NCBI GenBank assembly: GCA_004020875.1
Contig: SAPZ01000008.1
Location: 217,222-281,221 of the forward strand
Source of the DNA: Mesorhizobium sp.
GTDB lineage: Bacteria; Pseudomonadota; Alphaproteobacteria; Rhizobiales; Rhizobiaceae
Direction of reading: 5' to 3'
DNA: 64,000 bases
Shown here: in pieces, positions 51,618-60,511 of the stretch
How positions within the stretch are numbered: position 1 is the stretch's first letter
How the letters are laid out: each line of letters starts with the position of its first letter
Program-made: the position numbers and the translations under genes
The notes under the pieces: model-generated
The model's input: the letters and a program-made list of their open reading frames with translations, nothing else
The model's database searches: none
What the model was told of the DNA's origin: nothing

Positions 51618-52583
51618 TCAGGCGGGCGAGCCCATATGGATCACTGTGCCGGCGGTCAGGATGCGCAGCACCCGGATCGCCTCCTCGCCGTCGGTGCGCG
51701 GTTCGGTGCGCGTCTCGATGCATTGCATGAAATGGGCAAGCTCGCGCGTCAGCGGCATGCCCTCTCCGACCGGCACGTAGGAAGGTTCGTTGGCCGTGAA
51801 CGCCCATTGGCCGCTGTCCTGCCAGACCGCGTGGCGGTAGACGGCAAGCTTGCGCTCCCAGGGCTCAACGTCGTCGAACACGGCCATCGCCTTGGTGCCG
51901 ACCACCGTCAGCCGCCGCTCGCGATAGGGATTGAGGCGCGAGGCGAAGAGATGGCTGCGCAACCCGTTCGGGAAACGCATATGCAGATGCGCGAAGTCGC
52001 TGAGATTGTCGAGCAGCGCCGCGCCCTCGCCCCTCACCTCGATCGGCTCGGTGCCGGTGATGGCGAGGATCATCGACAGGTCGTGCGGCGCAAGGTCCCA
52101 GAGCGCGTCGTTCTCGGTGTGGAATTTGCCGAGGCCGAGCCGATGCGAATGGATATAGCGAACCTCGCCGAGCTCGCCATTGTCGATCAGCCCCTTCAGC
52201 GTCTCGAAAGCTGGATGGAAGCGCAGCACATGGCCGACCATGAAGACGCGGCCATTGTCCTTAGCCGCCTTCACCGCGCGCTCGGCATCGGCGACGGTCA
52301 GCGCGATCGGCTTCTCCACCAGCACGTCCTTGCCGCTTTCGACGGCGCGCACGGCGGTGTCGGCATGGAATTGCGGCGGCAGCGCCATGACGATGGCGTC
52401 GATATCGTTGCGCTCGAACAGCCTGTCCGGCTCGATCGCCAGACAATCCTGCTCGCTGGCGAAACCTTCGGCACGGGCGCGGTTGACGTCCGAAACGGCA
52501 TAGAGCGCGCCAAGCGCCTTGAGGGTGCGGATATGGTTGCTGCCCCAGTATCCGCAACCGAGGACGGCGATGCGCGGCTTCAT
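51618..52583 (-). CDS. Gfo/Idh/MocA-family oxidoreductase
   Basis: A 321-residue NAD(P)-dependent sugar oxidoreductase-like protein. The Rossmann motif GCGYWGSNH is at residues 8-16, the family motif VEKPIAL near residue 90, and a C-terminal alpha-beta domain with HDLSMILAITGTEP (His of the catalytic site) follows. Members act on sugars, UDP-sugars or inositols; the pattern is WlbA-like (UDP-N-acetylglucuronate dehydrogenase) but not decisive. It is convergent with mnmA, with 29 bases between stops. Confidence 0.87.
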   Translation of the reverse strand: MKPRIAVLGCGYWGSNHIRTLKALGALYAVSDVNRARAEGFASEQDCLAIEPDRLFERNDIDAIVMALPPQFHADTAVRAVESGKDVLVEKPIALTVADAERAVKAAKDNGRVFMVGHVLRFHPAFETLKGLIDNGELGEVRYIHSHRLGLGKFHTENDALWDLAPHDLSMILAITGTEPIEVRGEGAALLDNLSDFAHLHMRFPNGLRSHLFASRLNPYRERRLTVVGTKAMAVFDDVEPWERKLAVYRHAVWQDSGQWAFTANEPSYVPVGEGMPLTRELAHFMQCIETRTEPRTDGEEAIRVLRILTAGTVIHMGSPA

Positions 52584-52735
52584 TCGTTCAAACTCTAGAA
52601 TTTCATGGCCGAGACATAGCGACGTGCCCCGCCGAACTCAACCCCGGGACATGCCCTGAGTGCCTGTCCGGCAAAGCTTTTCTAGGACGAGATAGTGCGG
52701 GCCAGATTATGCCCACATGTCGACCTCATCCAAGC

Positions 52736-52765
52736 TTGACAGGCTCACCCTCGCAACCTTATATC
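52736..52765 (+). promoter_or_regulatory. Promoter of tRNA-Met
   Basis: TTGACA (52736-52741), 18 bases, then TATATC (52760-52765), about 70 bases upstream of the tRNA. Confidence 0.65.
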
Positions 52766-52835
52766 CGCGCGACCTTGGCGAACGCCTCGCGACGCCCGTC
52801 CGTCCAGGACGGTATTCCGGGCCATTTGCCACCCT

Positions 52836-52912
52836 GGCGGGGTAGCTCAGTTGGTTAGAGCACGGGAATCATAATCCTGGGGTCGGGGGTTCAAGTCCCT
52901 CTCCCGCTACCA
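52836..52912 (+). tRNA. tRNA-Met (anticodon CAT)
   Basis: A 77-base cloverleaf ending in encoded CCA. Acceptor GGCGGGG pairs with TCCCGCT (two terminal G-U pairs), D stem GCTC/GAGC, anticodon stem CGGGA/TCCTG with loop ATCATAA, and T stem GGGGG/CCCTC with loop TTCAAGT. It looks like an elongator Met tRNA of alphaproteobacteria. A serine recombinase gene on the opposite strand runs into its 3' half, so it is the integration site of an island. The G-U pair at position 7-66 may reflect a changed 3' end. Confidence 0.93.
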
Positions 52913-54551
52913 CTTCAAACCCACTATCGTACGTAGTGGTTGCGTTGCGGTGACCGCCTGATGCGGCCTGCATTGCGGCATAGCGCGCGGTGGGAAATGC
53001 TGCCCCTCCGATAAGGGCGGCAAGCTTGCCCTTGACCTCGATCTCGAAACCCTCTCGGGCAGGCTTGGGATGCACTGTGACACTGTGAACGAGCCCCCGA
53101 AAATATTTGATGAGCGGGCCACGGTCCTCGGCGGCAGTTGCGTGGTCGGCCAACACCTTTGAAAGAGCATCGACGGTTTCTGTGTAACGCTGCAGCGTCG
53201 CTGGGTGGAGAGCCACGGTCGAGGGCGGCTCATCGACGGCTTCGAGCTGTGCCTCAATTCGAAAGAGCTGTGATTTGAGTTGAGCAATGCGTTCTTTCGC
53301 ATCCTCTTCGGCAATAACATTCCTGATCACCAGGTCGATCGTGCGCTGCCGTTCACCTTCGACGCAATCGCGCTTGCTCTCCAAGCTTGTGCGCATTGCG
53401 TTGGCCTGCGCCACCAATCCCCTGCGCTCTTCATTGTATTTGCGGGCATAAGCTTCGATAAGTTCCGGCGCGTTTAATTGTTCGCGCATGCCATCGAGGA
53501 CCGCCTTCTCGATGCTTGGCAGGTAGAGCAAGCGCCGGTTGGAACAGCTCCCACTTTCACGGACCGCCGAGCACCGGATACGCGTTTTGCCGGTCTTATC
53601 ACGATCATGAACCGACAGGCCCGATCCGCAGATGCCACAGCGAAGTAATCCGGACAATAGGTGCGTGGGTCGGGCCTTGATATGAGAAAATTGCTTCGCC
53701 CTCGTGGCCTTCAGCGCCTGCGTCTTCTGCCACGTTTCGTCATCGATGATCCGCAAGTGCGGCACTTCTTTCGCCTGCCACTGGTCCTTGGGATTTGGCC
53801 GAGAGACGCGCTTGCCGGTATCAGGGTTCTTTACCATCCGGACCTTGTTCCAGACGATGCGTCCAACATAGAGTTCGTTGAGAAGTAGCCCCACCCCGCG
53901 TTGAGTATTACCGTTGATAGTGGACCCATTCCAACGTGTTCCCCGGGGTGGCGCTACGCCTTCTCGGTTGAGATCGCCAGCCAAGTCACGCGGGGCTCGA
54001 CCTGCCGCATAAGCGGAAAAAACGCGCCGAACAACTTCTGCCTCCTCTTCGACAATCTCTAGTTCGCCAGGGCGGCCCAAGATTGCTCGATAGCCATAGG
54101 CGCGGCCTCCGGCGTGACGTCCATCCCGGACTACTCCAGCCATACCCCTACGCACCTTTTTGGCCCCGTCTTCCCTCTGCATCTGACCAACAAGTCCACG
54201 AATACCGATGAGGACTGCATCGGCAATACCGTCATGGACAGCCTGGATTTCGATACCCAGAAAAGCGAGCCGTTTGTGAAGGCCTGCAAGGTCCGCCATA
54301 TCTCGGGACAGTCGATCGAGCGCTTCAACAACTAACGTATCAAACCGATCTTGGCCTGCCGCCTCCATCAGGGCCAGCAGCCCATCGCGACCGAACATCG
54401 ACGCTCCGGATCGCGCCCTATCCTCATAGACGGCAACAACCTCAAGGCCATTGCGAACCGCGTAGGCACGGCACAAGGCAATCTGGTCTTCGGTGGACTT
54501 TTCGTTCTGCAACTCGGTCGAGAAGCGAGCGTAGATAGCTGCCCGGGTCAT
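52869..54551 (-). CDS. Large serine recombinase (site-specific integrase)
   Basis: A 560-residue large serine recombinase. The resolvase domain begins RAAIYARFSTELQNEKST, with nucleophile Ser11. A recombinase domain follows (about 160-290, GRAYGYRAILGRPGELEIVEEEAEVVRR), then a zinc-ribbon (GLLRCGICGSGLSVHD ... CSAVRESGSC, about 325-365) and a coiled-coil region (about 390-450). The last 13 codons (VAGEGLEPPTPGL) are templated by the tRNA-Met gene on the other strand. It therefore marks the left end of an integrated island. An ATGA overlap couples it to the small gene upstream. Confidence 0.93.
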   Translation of the reverse strand: MTRAAIYARFSTELQNEKSTEDQIALCRAYAVRNGLEVVAVYEDRARSGASMFGRDGLLALMEAAGQDRFDTLVVEALDRLSRDMADLAGLHKRLAFLGIEIQAVHDGIADAVLIGIRGLVGQMQREDGAKKVRRGMAGVVRDGRHAGGRAYGYRAILGRPGELEIVEEEAEVVRRVFSAYAAGRAPRDLAGDLNREGVAPPRGTRWNGSTINGNTQRGVGLLLNELYVGRIVWNKVRMVKNPDTGKRVSRPNPKDQWQAKEVPHLRIIDDETWQKTQALKATRAKQFSHIKARPTHLLSGLLRCGICGSGLSVHDRDKTGKTRIRCSAVRESGSCSNRRLLYLPSIEKAVLDGMREQLNAPELIEAYARKYNEERRGLVAQANAMRTSLESKRDCVEGERQRTIDLVIRNVIAEEDAKERIAQLKSQLFRIEAQLEAVDEPPSTVALHPATLQRYTETVDALSKVLADHATAAEDRGPLIKYFRGLVHSVTVHPKPAREGFEIEVKGKLAALIGGAAFPTARYAAMQAASGGHRNATTTYDSGFEVVAGEGLEPPTPGL

Positions 54552-54856
54552 GTCTCGTGAGCCTTCTTGACGTGATCTGATTCAGCCTTGAAATTTTGGT
54601 CGATCGAAACCCCGTCGGCGAGGAGATGATCGCGCCTAGCATCCGCGATGGCAAGCGCCTCTACGAACTTAAGCATGACGACACGAAGCTCCTCGGGCGC
54701 CAACGCTGAGACGTTTTCGCTGGGAGGTGTGCCATTCCAGGCGTCTTGTGCCGGCTTCACGAAGCCGAGCATCAGCAGCATATCGTTTACGGCGCGGGCC
54801 CGAGAGGATGAGTTGGCCTCGATTTGCCGACCAGCTTCTTTCCGCTTTGCCTTCAT
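54548..54856 (-). CDS. Small hypothetical protein coupled to recombinase
   Basis: A 102-residue, mostly helical, charged protein (ARAVNDMLLMLGFVKPAQDAW, ELRVVMLKFVEALAIADARRDHLL). It ends in an ATGA overlap with the recombinase start. Tight coupling suggests an accessory to integration or excision, such as a directionality factor, but there is no visible helix-turn-helix and I do not recognise a family. Confidence 0.65.
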   Translation of the reverse strand: MKAKRKEAGRQIEANSSSRARAVNDMLLMLGFVKPAQDAWNGTPPSENVSALAPEELRVVMLKFVEALAIADARRDHLLADGVSIDQNFKAESDHVKKAHET

Positions 54857-55056
54857 GGCACTTGCCCGGTTGCGGACGCCCGTTTGCGACCTCTAGGCAA
54901 GGTTCGTAGAAATCTCGGCAATCTCGCATTGCCGTTGTGTACGCTTCCGTCTCCCTTCTCTGCTCCAGACGGCCCGGCTGACTCAATGAAAGTCGGCTTT
55001 TCAGCTCATTGGCGCACGACGCCACCGGCCAATGAGGCCCTGGGCCCGGTGGGGTA

Positions 55057-55359
55057 TCACGGCGCCCCGCCCCTGGCTGGTTCGCCAACCAAGTCGAGCA
55101 CGGCTCGCCAGAACCGTAAATCCCCTTCCCGGTGCGCATTGCGAGCCGAAAGCACGCACCATTCGATTGCCTGAGCGGCATCGGTGCCGAACAGGTCGAG
55201 CGCTGCCGTGGCAATCGCTTCCGGGGTACTGTGGGCCCAAAGCCCGCCGGCTTCTCTCCAAACCGAGGATGCAGCAAGCGTTCCAGAGCTTTTGTCGACA
55301 CTCGCTTCTGCTCCGTGCACCGCCAGCAGCGGACGCGACCCAATCGCAGGGCTTCTCAT
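55057..55359 (-). CDS. Small island protein coupled to Tat-signal gene
   Basis: A 100-residue protein with start at 55359 overlapping the stop of the preceding gene in an ATGA arrangement. The C-terminal half is alanine-rich and helical (EAIATAALDLFGTDAAQAIEW, EGDLRFWRAVLDLV), resembling what I remember of the small DUF6961 proteins of accessory regions. The first 30 residues are less convincing. Function unknown. Confidence 0.55.
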   Translation of the reverse strand: MRSPAIGSRPLLAVHGAEASVDKSSGTLAASSVWREAGGLWAHSTPEAIATAALDLFGTDAAQAIEWCVLSARNAHREGDLRFWRAVLDLVGEPARGGAP

Positions 55360-56117
55360 GTCACCCGATCTCCGCACTGATACATCATCACAGACATGCA
55401 GACGTCCTCTCGGCGCTTTCGCGGGTAAGGCGCCCTTTGCCCGCTGCCGGGCATCAAGGCCCCGGCGGGTTGCCGTGGCTGGCCTATGCGATCCAGATCG
55501 GCGAGCGCGGCACGTAGCTGTGGCCAGGGAAACTCCGTGCAATCTTCCGCGCTTTCGCCTTCGCGCAGGACCGCATCGAGCTTGCCTGCCACGCCGGCGA
55601 GCGTCGTGGCAGGCGTCGCCATGAGGACCTCCACCAACTCTTGCTCTCGCTCGGCGGCAGCAAGTTCCTCCCGCTTGGCGGCTGAATAGCCGATGCGCCT
55701 GTCCTCATCATCCCAGCGCGCCTGAGAGACGGCCAGATCGGCCTCGGCCCTGCCGCGCAGGTCGGCGAAACCAGGATCATCCCCGAACAGGTCCTCCAAA
55801 TCGCCTGGCCAGGAGACTGTGACACTGACATCTTCATCGGGTAGAATGACCTCGGCTTTCGGGAAGCCATTGGCCTCGACCAATAGCTTCTCGAGTTCCT
55901 GTTGCCTGCGGCAGAGCGCGGCTGTGCGCAGATAGGCGGATCGCCACTCGTGCCACAGCGCGAGTGCTGGATCGAAGGCAGCGCCGCGGGTGTGCGCTCC
56001 TGCGGCTGCCGACGAGCCAGTTTGAAATGGCAGCATTGCTGTGATCGCCGCCCCACCTGTCAGCAACATCCTGCGAGTGACGGAAGGACAGACTCGTGTA
56101 TTGTCGGAATCACCCAT
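55356..56117 (-). CDS. Hypothetical protein with twin-arginine-like signal
   Basis: A 253-residue protein with TRRMLLTGGAAITAMLPF at about residues 14-31, resembling a Tat signal (RR, then a hydrophobic run), though the spacing and following sequence are not classic. The body is helical and acidic (RRQQELEKLLVEANGFPKAEV, ADLAVSQARWDDEDRRIGYSAAKREEL). I recognise no family. It is coupled by a 4-base overlap to the small gene downstream. Confidence 0.6.
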   Translation of the reverse strand: MGDSDNTRVCPSVTRRMLLTGGAAITAMLPFQTGSSAAAGAHTRGAAFDPALALWHEWRSAYLRTAALCRRQQELEKLLVEANGFPKAEVILPDEDVSVTVSWPGDLEDLFGDDPGFADLRGRAEADLAVSQARWDDEDRRIGYSAAKREELAAAEREQELVEVLMATPATTLAGVAGKLDAVLREGESAEDCTEFPWPQLRAALADLDRIGQPRQPAGALMPGSGQRAPYPRKRREDVCMSVMMYQCGDRVT

Positions 56118-56216
56118 GATCCGAGCTCCCTATAGCTTGGGTTATGGTCAGGCTGGGCGACGTGAGCCAACACGTCGTCCGGCCGTCTTGCAGGTTGGCA
56201 GACTACAGGTCGGAAT

Positions 56217-56498
56217 GTGAATGGGCAAGAAGAATCATCACCAGGTGATGAAATTAACGCCATCCAGTGTAAGATGGCACGGGTAGCTCTTGGATGGGGG
56301 GTGCGAGAACTGGCCGAAGCAGCGCAGGTCGCTACGCAAACGATCACGCGTCTCGAAAAAGGCGACCGGCTCAAAGCAAAAACAATTGGAGCGATCCGCG
56401 CGGCATTTGAGGCCGCTGGCATCGAGTTCATTCCGCAAAACGGCGGCGGTCCAGGCGTTCGGCTCTCGCGACCGGAAGGCGGCCCCCGAGCGACCTGA
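56217..56498 (+). CDS. XRE-type helix-turn-helix regulator
   Basis: A 93-residue repressor-like protein: CKMARVALGWGVRELAEAAQVATQTITRLEKGDRLKAKTIGAIRAAFEAAGIEFIPQNGGGPGVRL is the single-domain XRE pattern common in rhizobial mobile elements. The GTG at 56217 is assumed; an in-frame ATG at 56274 would begin at the HTH. It lies between the Tat-signal gene (divergent) and the defence operon (convergent). Confidence 0.82.
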   Translation: MNGQEESSPGDEINAIQCKMARVALGWGVRELAEAAQVATQTITRLEKGDRLKAKTIGAIRAAFEAAGIEFIPQNGGGPGVRLSRPEGGPRAT

Positions 56499-56594
56499 CC
56501 CACCCCACCTTGATCCCGCCGTTTCGGTATTGCGAGGGCAGCCGCGCAGCCGGCGTGCTGACGGGTTAGCGGGATATTGAAACAACAAGACTAC

Positions 56595-57113
56595 TCAGAC
56601 GATTTTCGGGAACAGGAAATCGATCCAATCAGCGCAAGCCGCCACAACATCCAGCGCCATACCTGGTGTGTGAACATCAGCGTTGCCATGCGAGAGGCCG
56701 TTGCGCAAAACGATCAGCGCCTCGACAGGATCTGCTATGGGTATGCTGCCAGAAACGATGGGCGGTAGCGCGCCCGCCTTGCGTGCCTGATCGAACAGAT
56801 TGCGAAGCGTGCCACGTGTGGCTCCGCCATGGCCATTCAAGCGAAATTTGAGTGCCAGCTCGAAAGCTCCAAACGCCTGAATTTCCCCTACGACAAAGAG
56901 ATCATAGTCGAAAAAGGCGTAGATCATCACACTTCGCGCCCGGTCGAACGCCTTTTGAACCTCTGTTGGTGGCGTTCCCTTCAAGCCAACATCGACAATA
57001 CCGGTGTGATGGTCTCGAAACGCCATTCGGCGCGCGACACCTCCGTCAACTACGCAGAGGTCGTCGAACCGGGGGTCTGGGGCCAGAGCAACCTCAAAAG
57101 GCTTTAGAGACAT
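56595..57113 (-). CDS. HEPN-like protein, third gene of SIR2-HerA operon
   Basis: A 172-residue, mostly helical protein. Near the C terminus is LRNGLSHGNADV, with Arg137 and His142 in the R-N-x3-H pattern that forms the catalytic site of HEPN ribonucleases, in a long helix as expected. The middle has helices of the four-helix bundle (EIQAFGAFELALKFRL, RNLFDQARKAG). It starts 16 bases after the HerA stop on the same strand. HEPN domains act as toxins or RNA-cleaving effectors in defence systems. The assignment rests on this motif and context; no second HEPN domain is present. Confidence 0.65.
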   Translation of the reverse strand: MSLKPFEVALAPDPRFDDLCVVDGGVARRMAFRDHHTGIVDVGLKGTPPTEVQKAFDRARSVMIYAFFDYDLFVVGEIQAFGAFELALKFRLNGHGGATRGTLRNLFDQARKAGALPPIVSGSIPIADPVEALIVLRNGLSHGNADVHTPGMALDVVAACADWIDFLFPKIV

Positions 57114-57129
57114 CGGGCGCTTGGCTCCT

Positions 57130-59124
57130 CTATGCTCCCCAGGCGTCGATGACCGCGCTTAGAGGAAATGGGGTCTTCTCCTTCGACCATTCGTGGTACG
57201 GCGCTGCTGTCTGGCTGTATGGGCCGGGCTCCGGTCGATCGAATTGGACTCGCGTCGGAATATGGAACGCGCTTCCAAAAACTATCGCTTCCCCTGACGA
57301 CAATATGGTCACTTGGTCGAGCAAGCGCCGCGCCTGCATCGGGATGATGCGGCGGAAATGGTCGATGTCGTCCGGATTTTGCAGACGGTGGCTGATGAAA
57401 TTGGCGCACTGACTGATAATGGTCTGGCTTATCTCACTCGGACGCTGGCTGGCAATGATGAGGGACAAACCGAACTTGCGACCTTCCTTTGCAATGCGCT
57501 CATAAGTCAGCCGAGCCAGACGGTGACCGCGATCCTCGTCGGCCCGGGCCGGACGGGCATAATTGTGCGCCTCTTCCAGGACTAGCACCCATGGGTGCTT
57601 GTACCGTGACGCGGCAGGCAAGCGTTCCCGTGCCTCCAAGAGGACGCGCCCAATGACGGCACAGGCATAGGGAAGCACTTCGTTACTCAACATCGAAAGG
57701 TCGAGCACAGATACCTTCGGACCGGTGGCAGCGCCTAAGCCGAAGCGGGCGAACCAGGCCGACAGATTGGCGATTGCGGTGTCGGCGTCTTCATAGTTGA
57801 GAAATGCACGCCACCGCTTGTCGTCGAGGCGGGTCTTCAAACGTAGCTTCAACGTCGTGAGATGGGCGTCCACCCTGAACGTGTCTTCCTTCGATACGGC
57901 ACGATTGATCAGAGACGGATCGGTCAGCGTCGAGCGCGCAATCGGGATCGGTGAATCAGCGGTGCGCGCACCAGCCTCCACTATATCGCTCGCGCCGACA
58001 ATCTTGGCCCGAATAGCGTCCTTGAGTTTCTCGGCTTCGGCTGCGATTGCAGCCTGATTGTTCATCACCTCAGTGTTGTAGTCGTTAGCGGAACGGTGCG
58101 TGGTGAACAGGGCATCGAAAGCCGAGGTGTCGATGTCAGTGTCAGCGAGATGGCCGGTAATGGCGTCACAGTAGGAGCCTGCCGCCTTCTTTTTGATTTT
58201 TGTCAACTCGATGAGAAGTTGGTCGAGCGCACTCATCGCGTTCTGGAGCGAACCGAGGCTTACGGCAGCCGTGGCGTTGCCGCCCTTCGCGATTGCCCAC
58301 CAGTCCTTAAGCACGGGTTCCTGAGTCTGTTCAGCAGCGCTTAGCCATGCGCAGATCTCTTCAGCGTTTAAGAACCAGAGCGGGAGGCTGAACTCCTTGC
58401 CATTGAGATAGATGCGATCCGGTAGGCGTGCCTCTGCCACGGCGGCAGGAAAGGCTTTGGCGTACTCACCATTGATGTCGAGAATGAAGACGTGCGGATC
58501 TTCGGCAGCACCATCGAGTGCCTTCATGGCCTTCTGGATGAGGCTCGATACTGAGAAGGATTTGCCTGAGCCGGTGTTGCCGACGATCGCCAAGGGCCTG
58601 GAGAACAAATCATTGTAGGACGCCCGCACGACATTGCGCGCCTGGCCGGTCGGAAAACCGATTTTCAAGTCGTAGTCAAAATCCTTGGCATCATAGCCTT
58701 CGGGCTTGTTGCGACGGGGTGGGATTTCAAACACCGCACGCAGGATGTCGGGCGATCCGATTTCTGCCGGTGTATCCAGCGTCGGCAGAACAGATATGCC
58801 TGGACTGAATGAGGGCTCATCATCCGCGTGTTCGATAGTGCCCAACAACTGCACACTGGCAATCCGGCGTGGTTTCATTAGCTCAAGGCTGAGATCATCG
58901 CCGCTGAACGGGTCGAAACTCTCACGCGCCTCGAGGTCGGTAATGATGCCAATGACTGTTTCGCCCCCGCCCAGCGAGAAGGTGAGAAAAGCGTTGATGG
59001 CGATCGCAGCCTGTACGCCATCGAGGGTCGCCCGTAGGGCCGATCTGGTCTCGGGCAGCAATTCCACCCTTACCCGGAAGCCCTGAACTGAAACGATGTG
59101 GCCGATGAGACGGGGATTATCCAT
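57130..59124 (-). CDS. HerA-like DUF87 ATPase of SIR2-HerA defence system
   Basis: A 664-residue HerA/FtsK-type hexameric ATPase. The N-terminal HAS-barrel (about 1-130, IGHIVSVQGFRVRVELLPET) precedes the ATPase: Walker A VGNTGSGKSFSVSSL near residue 184, Walker B VLVLEEAHNYARP near 516, and the sensor-like IIASQRPSEISQTIISQC. It starts one base after the SIR2 stop. In known SIR2-HerA systems the ATPase ring assembles with SIR2 and the complex depletes NAD on phage infection. This gene has lower GC than the core, consistent with transfer. Confidence 0.9.
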   Translation of the reverse strand: MDNPRLIGHIVSVQGFRVRVELLPETRSALRATLDGVQAAIAINAFLTFSLGGGETVIGIITDLEARESFDPFSGDDLSLELMKPRRIASVQLLGTIEHADDEPSFSPGISVLPTLDTPAEIGSPDILRAVFEIPPRRNKPEGYDAKDFDYDLKIGFPTGQARNVVRASYNDLFSRPLAIVGNTGSGKSFSVSSLIQKAMKALDGAAEDPHVFILDINGEYAKAFPAAVAEARLPDRIYLNGKEFSLPLWFLNAEEICAWLSAAEQTQEPVLKDWWAIAKGGNATAAVSLGSLQNAMSALDQLLIELTKIKKKAAGSYCDAITGHLADTDIDTSAFDALFTTHRSANDYNTEVMNNQAAIAAEAEKLKDAIRAKIVGASDIVEAGARTADSPIPIARSTLTDPSLINRAVSKEDTFRVDAHLTTLKLRLKTRLDDKRWRAFLNYEDADTAIANLSAWFARFGLGAATGPKVSVLDLSMLSNEVLPYACAVIGRVLLEARERLPAASRYKHPWVLVLEEAHNYARPARADEDRGHRLARLTYERIAKEGRKFGLSLIIASQRPSEISQTIISQCANFISHRLQNPDDIDHFRRIIPMQARRLLDQVTILSSGEAIVFGSAFHIPTRVQFDRPEPGPYSQTAAPYHEWSKEKTPFPLSAVIDAWGA

Positions 59125-59125
59125 C

Positions 59126-60511
59126 CTAAACCACCGGGTCAGGTTCGACCGGCGTGGACGATGCGATCTGTTTTTCGAAACGCCGTAACCGCAGGAAGTC
59201 GTCCAGCCATTGCACGTCGGGCATTACCGAGCGGGCGAAGTCGTCAAAGGTCGCGTGTTTGAACTTGGCAGCAGCAAAGGCGGTATCGGTGGGACATAAC
59301 ACAAAAGCGCGTTTGCCGAGGTCCTTGTAGCGGCGCACCCGCTCGATGACGGGGCTCGCTGGATTGGGCTCAACCACGAGCATCACCAGTGACGGGTTCA
59401 TGAGCGCATTTTCAATGATGCGGCTGACATGATCGTCACCGAAGCCGTAGCCCAGCACCAGCAAGAAGGTCTGCGGGATTCCGAGACGTACCTGAAACGA
59501 CCGGAAGAGATGTGCATATGGCATCGTGAGTGTCTGCGCGAACTTGTTGGCAGTTGGCAGAATGCCGACCGAGGGCGTGCCTCCGGCGAGTCTGACGAGC
59601 GCAGCCGCCTTCTCGTTCGGCTTCAAGCCAGCGTAGGTTCGGAAGGGCACTAGGTCGGGATGTCGGGCACGCATTTCGCCGTCCTGCTCGAACCAGTGGA
59701 TGGATCCGTGCAGCTTGTAGAAATGCAGGAACTTGTCGAAGCGCCGCACGCGGCCTTCGGCTACCTCGCCCGGATAATAGATGTCGAGGCCGTAAACCGA
59801 TGGATCGAAACGCGCAGCCGCCCGGCCGGTGAAACCATCGAAATACTGGATACCGAGCAATTCCAAAGCCTGCTCGAAGAGCGTGTCATAATTCAGCGTG
59901 AAGAGGTGGGTTCGCCCCAGATTGCTATCGCGTGCGACGAGCTTGGAGAGAAATGCAAGCTGCGGCGCGATCTCGCTAGCCGACTTTGGTTTTGTAGTGT
60001 CTGGCAAGGACAGTGCGCATTCTGCGAAGATCGAAATGCGCAGACGGTCAACGAACCACTTGAGATCGTCGAGGCTTGGCGTCGGCGTACCGGGCCAGGT
60101 CACGCCCGAGAATGGTGTATCTTTCGACTGCCCAACGACCAAGGCATTCGAGACGAAGGACAGCCAAGCCTCGAACCCCAAGGTCGGAGCACCGAGTAGA
60201 TCGGCCATATCGACGGCATCCTTACGGGCCTTGATAATCGGACCTATCGATGCCGGTACATCAGATAGAGCTTTGATCGTTTCAAACACGGCAGTTTCGA
60301 GGTTCGCCATTGTCTTGCCGCCCGCCGAAACCGAAGTGCCGGAACCTGTCAGAACAACGAGGTTTTCCATGCGCAGCCATTCCGAGATCAGCGCCTGGAG
60401 ACGAATGCGCCCCTGCTTCTGGTCAAGCCCGAGCAGGAGATCACCCGCATTGCCATCCTCAGTCAGACCTATGAGCTGGTACTCGACAGGTGTGGGCGCC
60501 GCCGTGGTCAT
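59126..60511 (-). CDS. SIR2-domain NADase of SIR2-HerA defence system
   Basis: A 461-residue SIR2-family protein. The NAD-binding VLTGSGTS (residues 53-60) is near the N terminus, TLNYDTLFE (about 204) and FYKLHGSIHWF (about 269, catalytic His) follow, and a later LLVLGYGFGDDHV completes the Rossmann-like domain. It is larger than deacetylase sirtuins and of the SIR2_2 type used as NAD hydrolases in anti-phage systems. The start at 60511 has a GGGGGG site; the longer frame to 60565 is less likely. It heads a minus-strand operon with HerA and the HEPN-like gene. Confidence 0.9.
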   Translation of the reverse strand: MTTAAPTPVEYQLIGLTEDGNAGDLLLGLDQKQGRIRLQALISEWLRMENLVVLTGSGTSVSAGGKTMANLETAVFETIKALSDVPASIGPIIKARKDAVDMADLLGAPTLGFEAWLSFVSNALVVGQSKDTPFSGVTWPGTPTPSLDDLKWFVDRLRISIFAECALSLPDTTKPKSASEIAPQLAFLSKLVARDSNLGRTHLFTLNYDTLFEQALELLGIQYFDGFTGRAAARFDPSVYGLDIYYPGEVAEGRVRRFDKFLHFYKLHGSIHWFEQDGEMRARHPDLVPFRTYAGLKPNEKAAALVRLAGGTPSVGILPTANKFAQTLTMPYAHLFRSFQVRLGIPQTFLLVLGYGFGDDHVSRIIENALMNPSLVMLVVEPNPASPVIERVRRYKDLGKRAFVLCPTDTAFAAAKFKHATFDDFARSVMPDVQWLDDFLRLRRFEKQIASSTPVEPDPVV

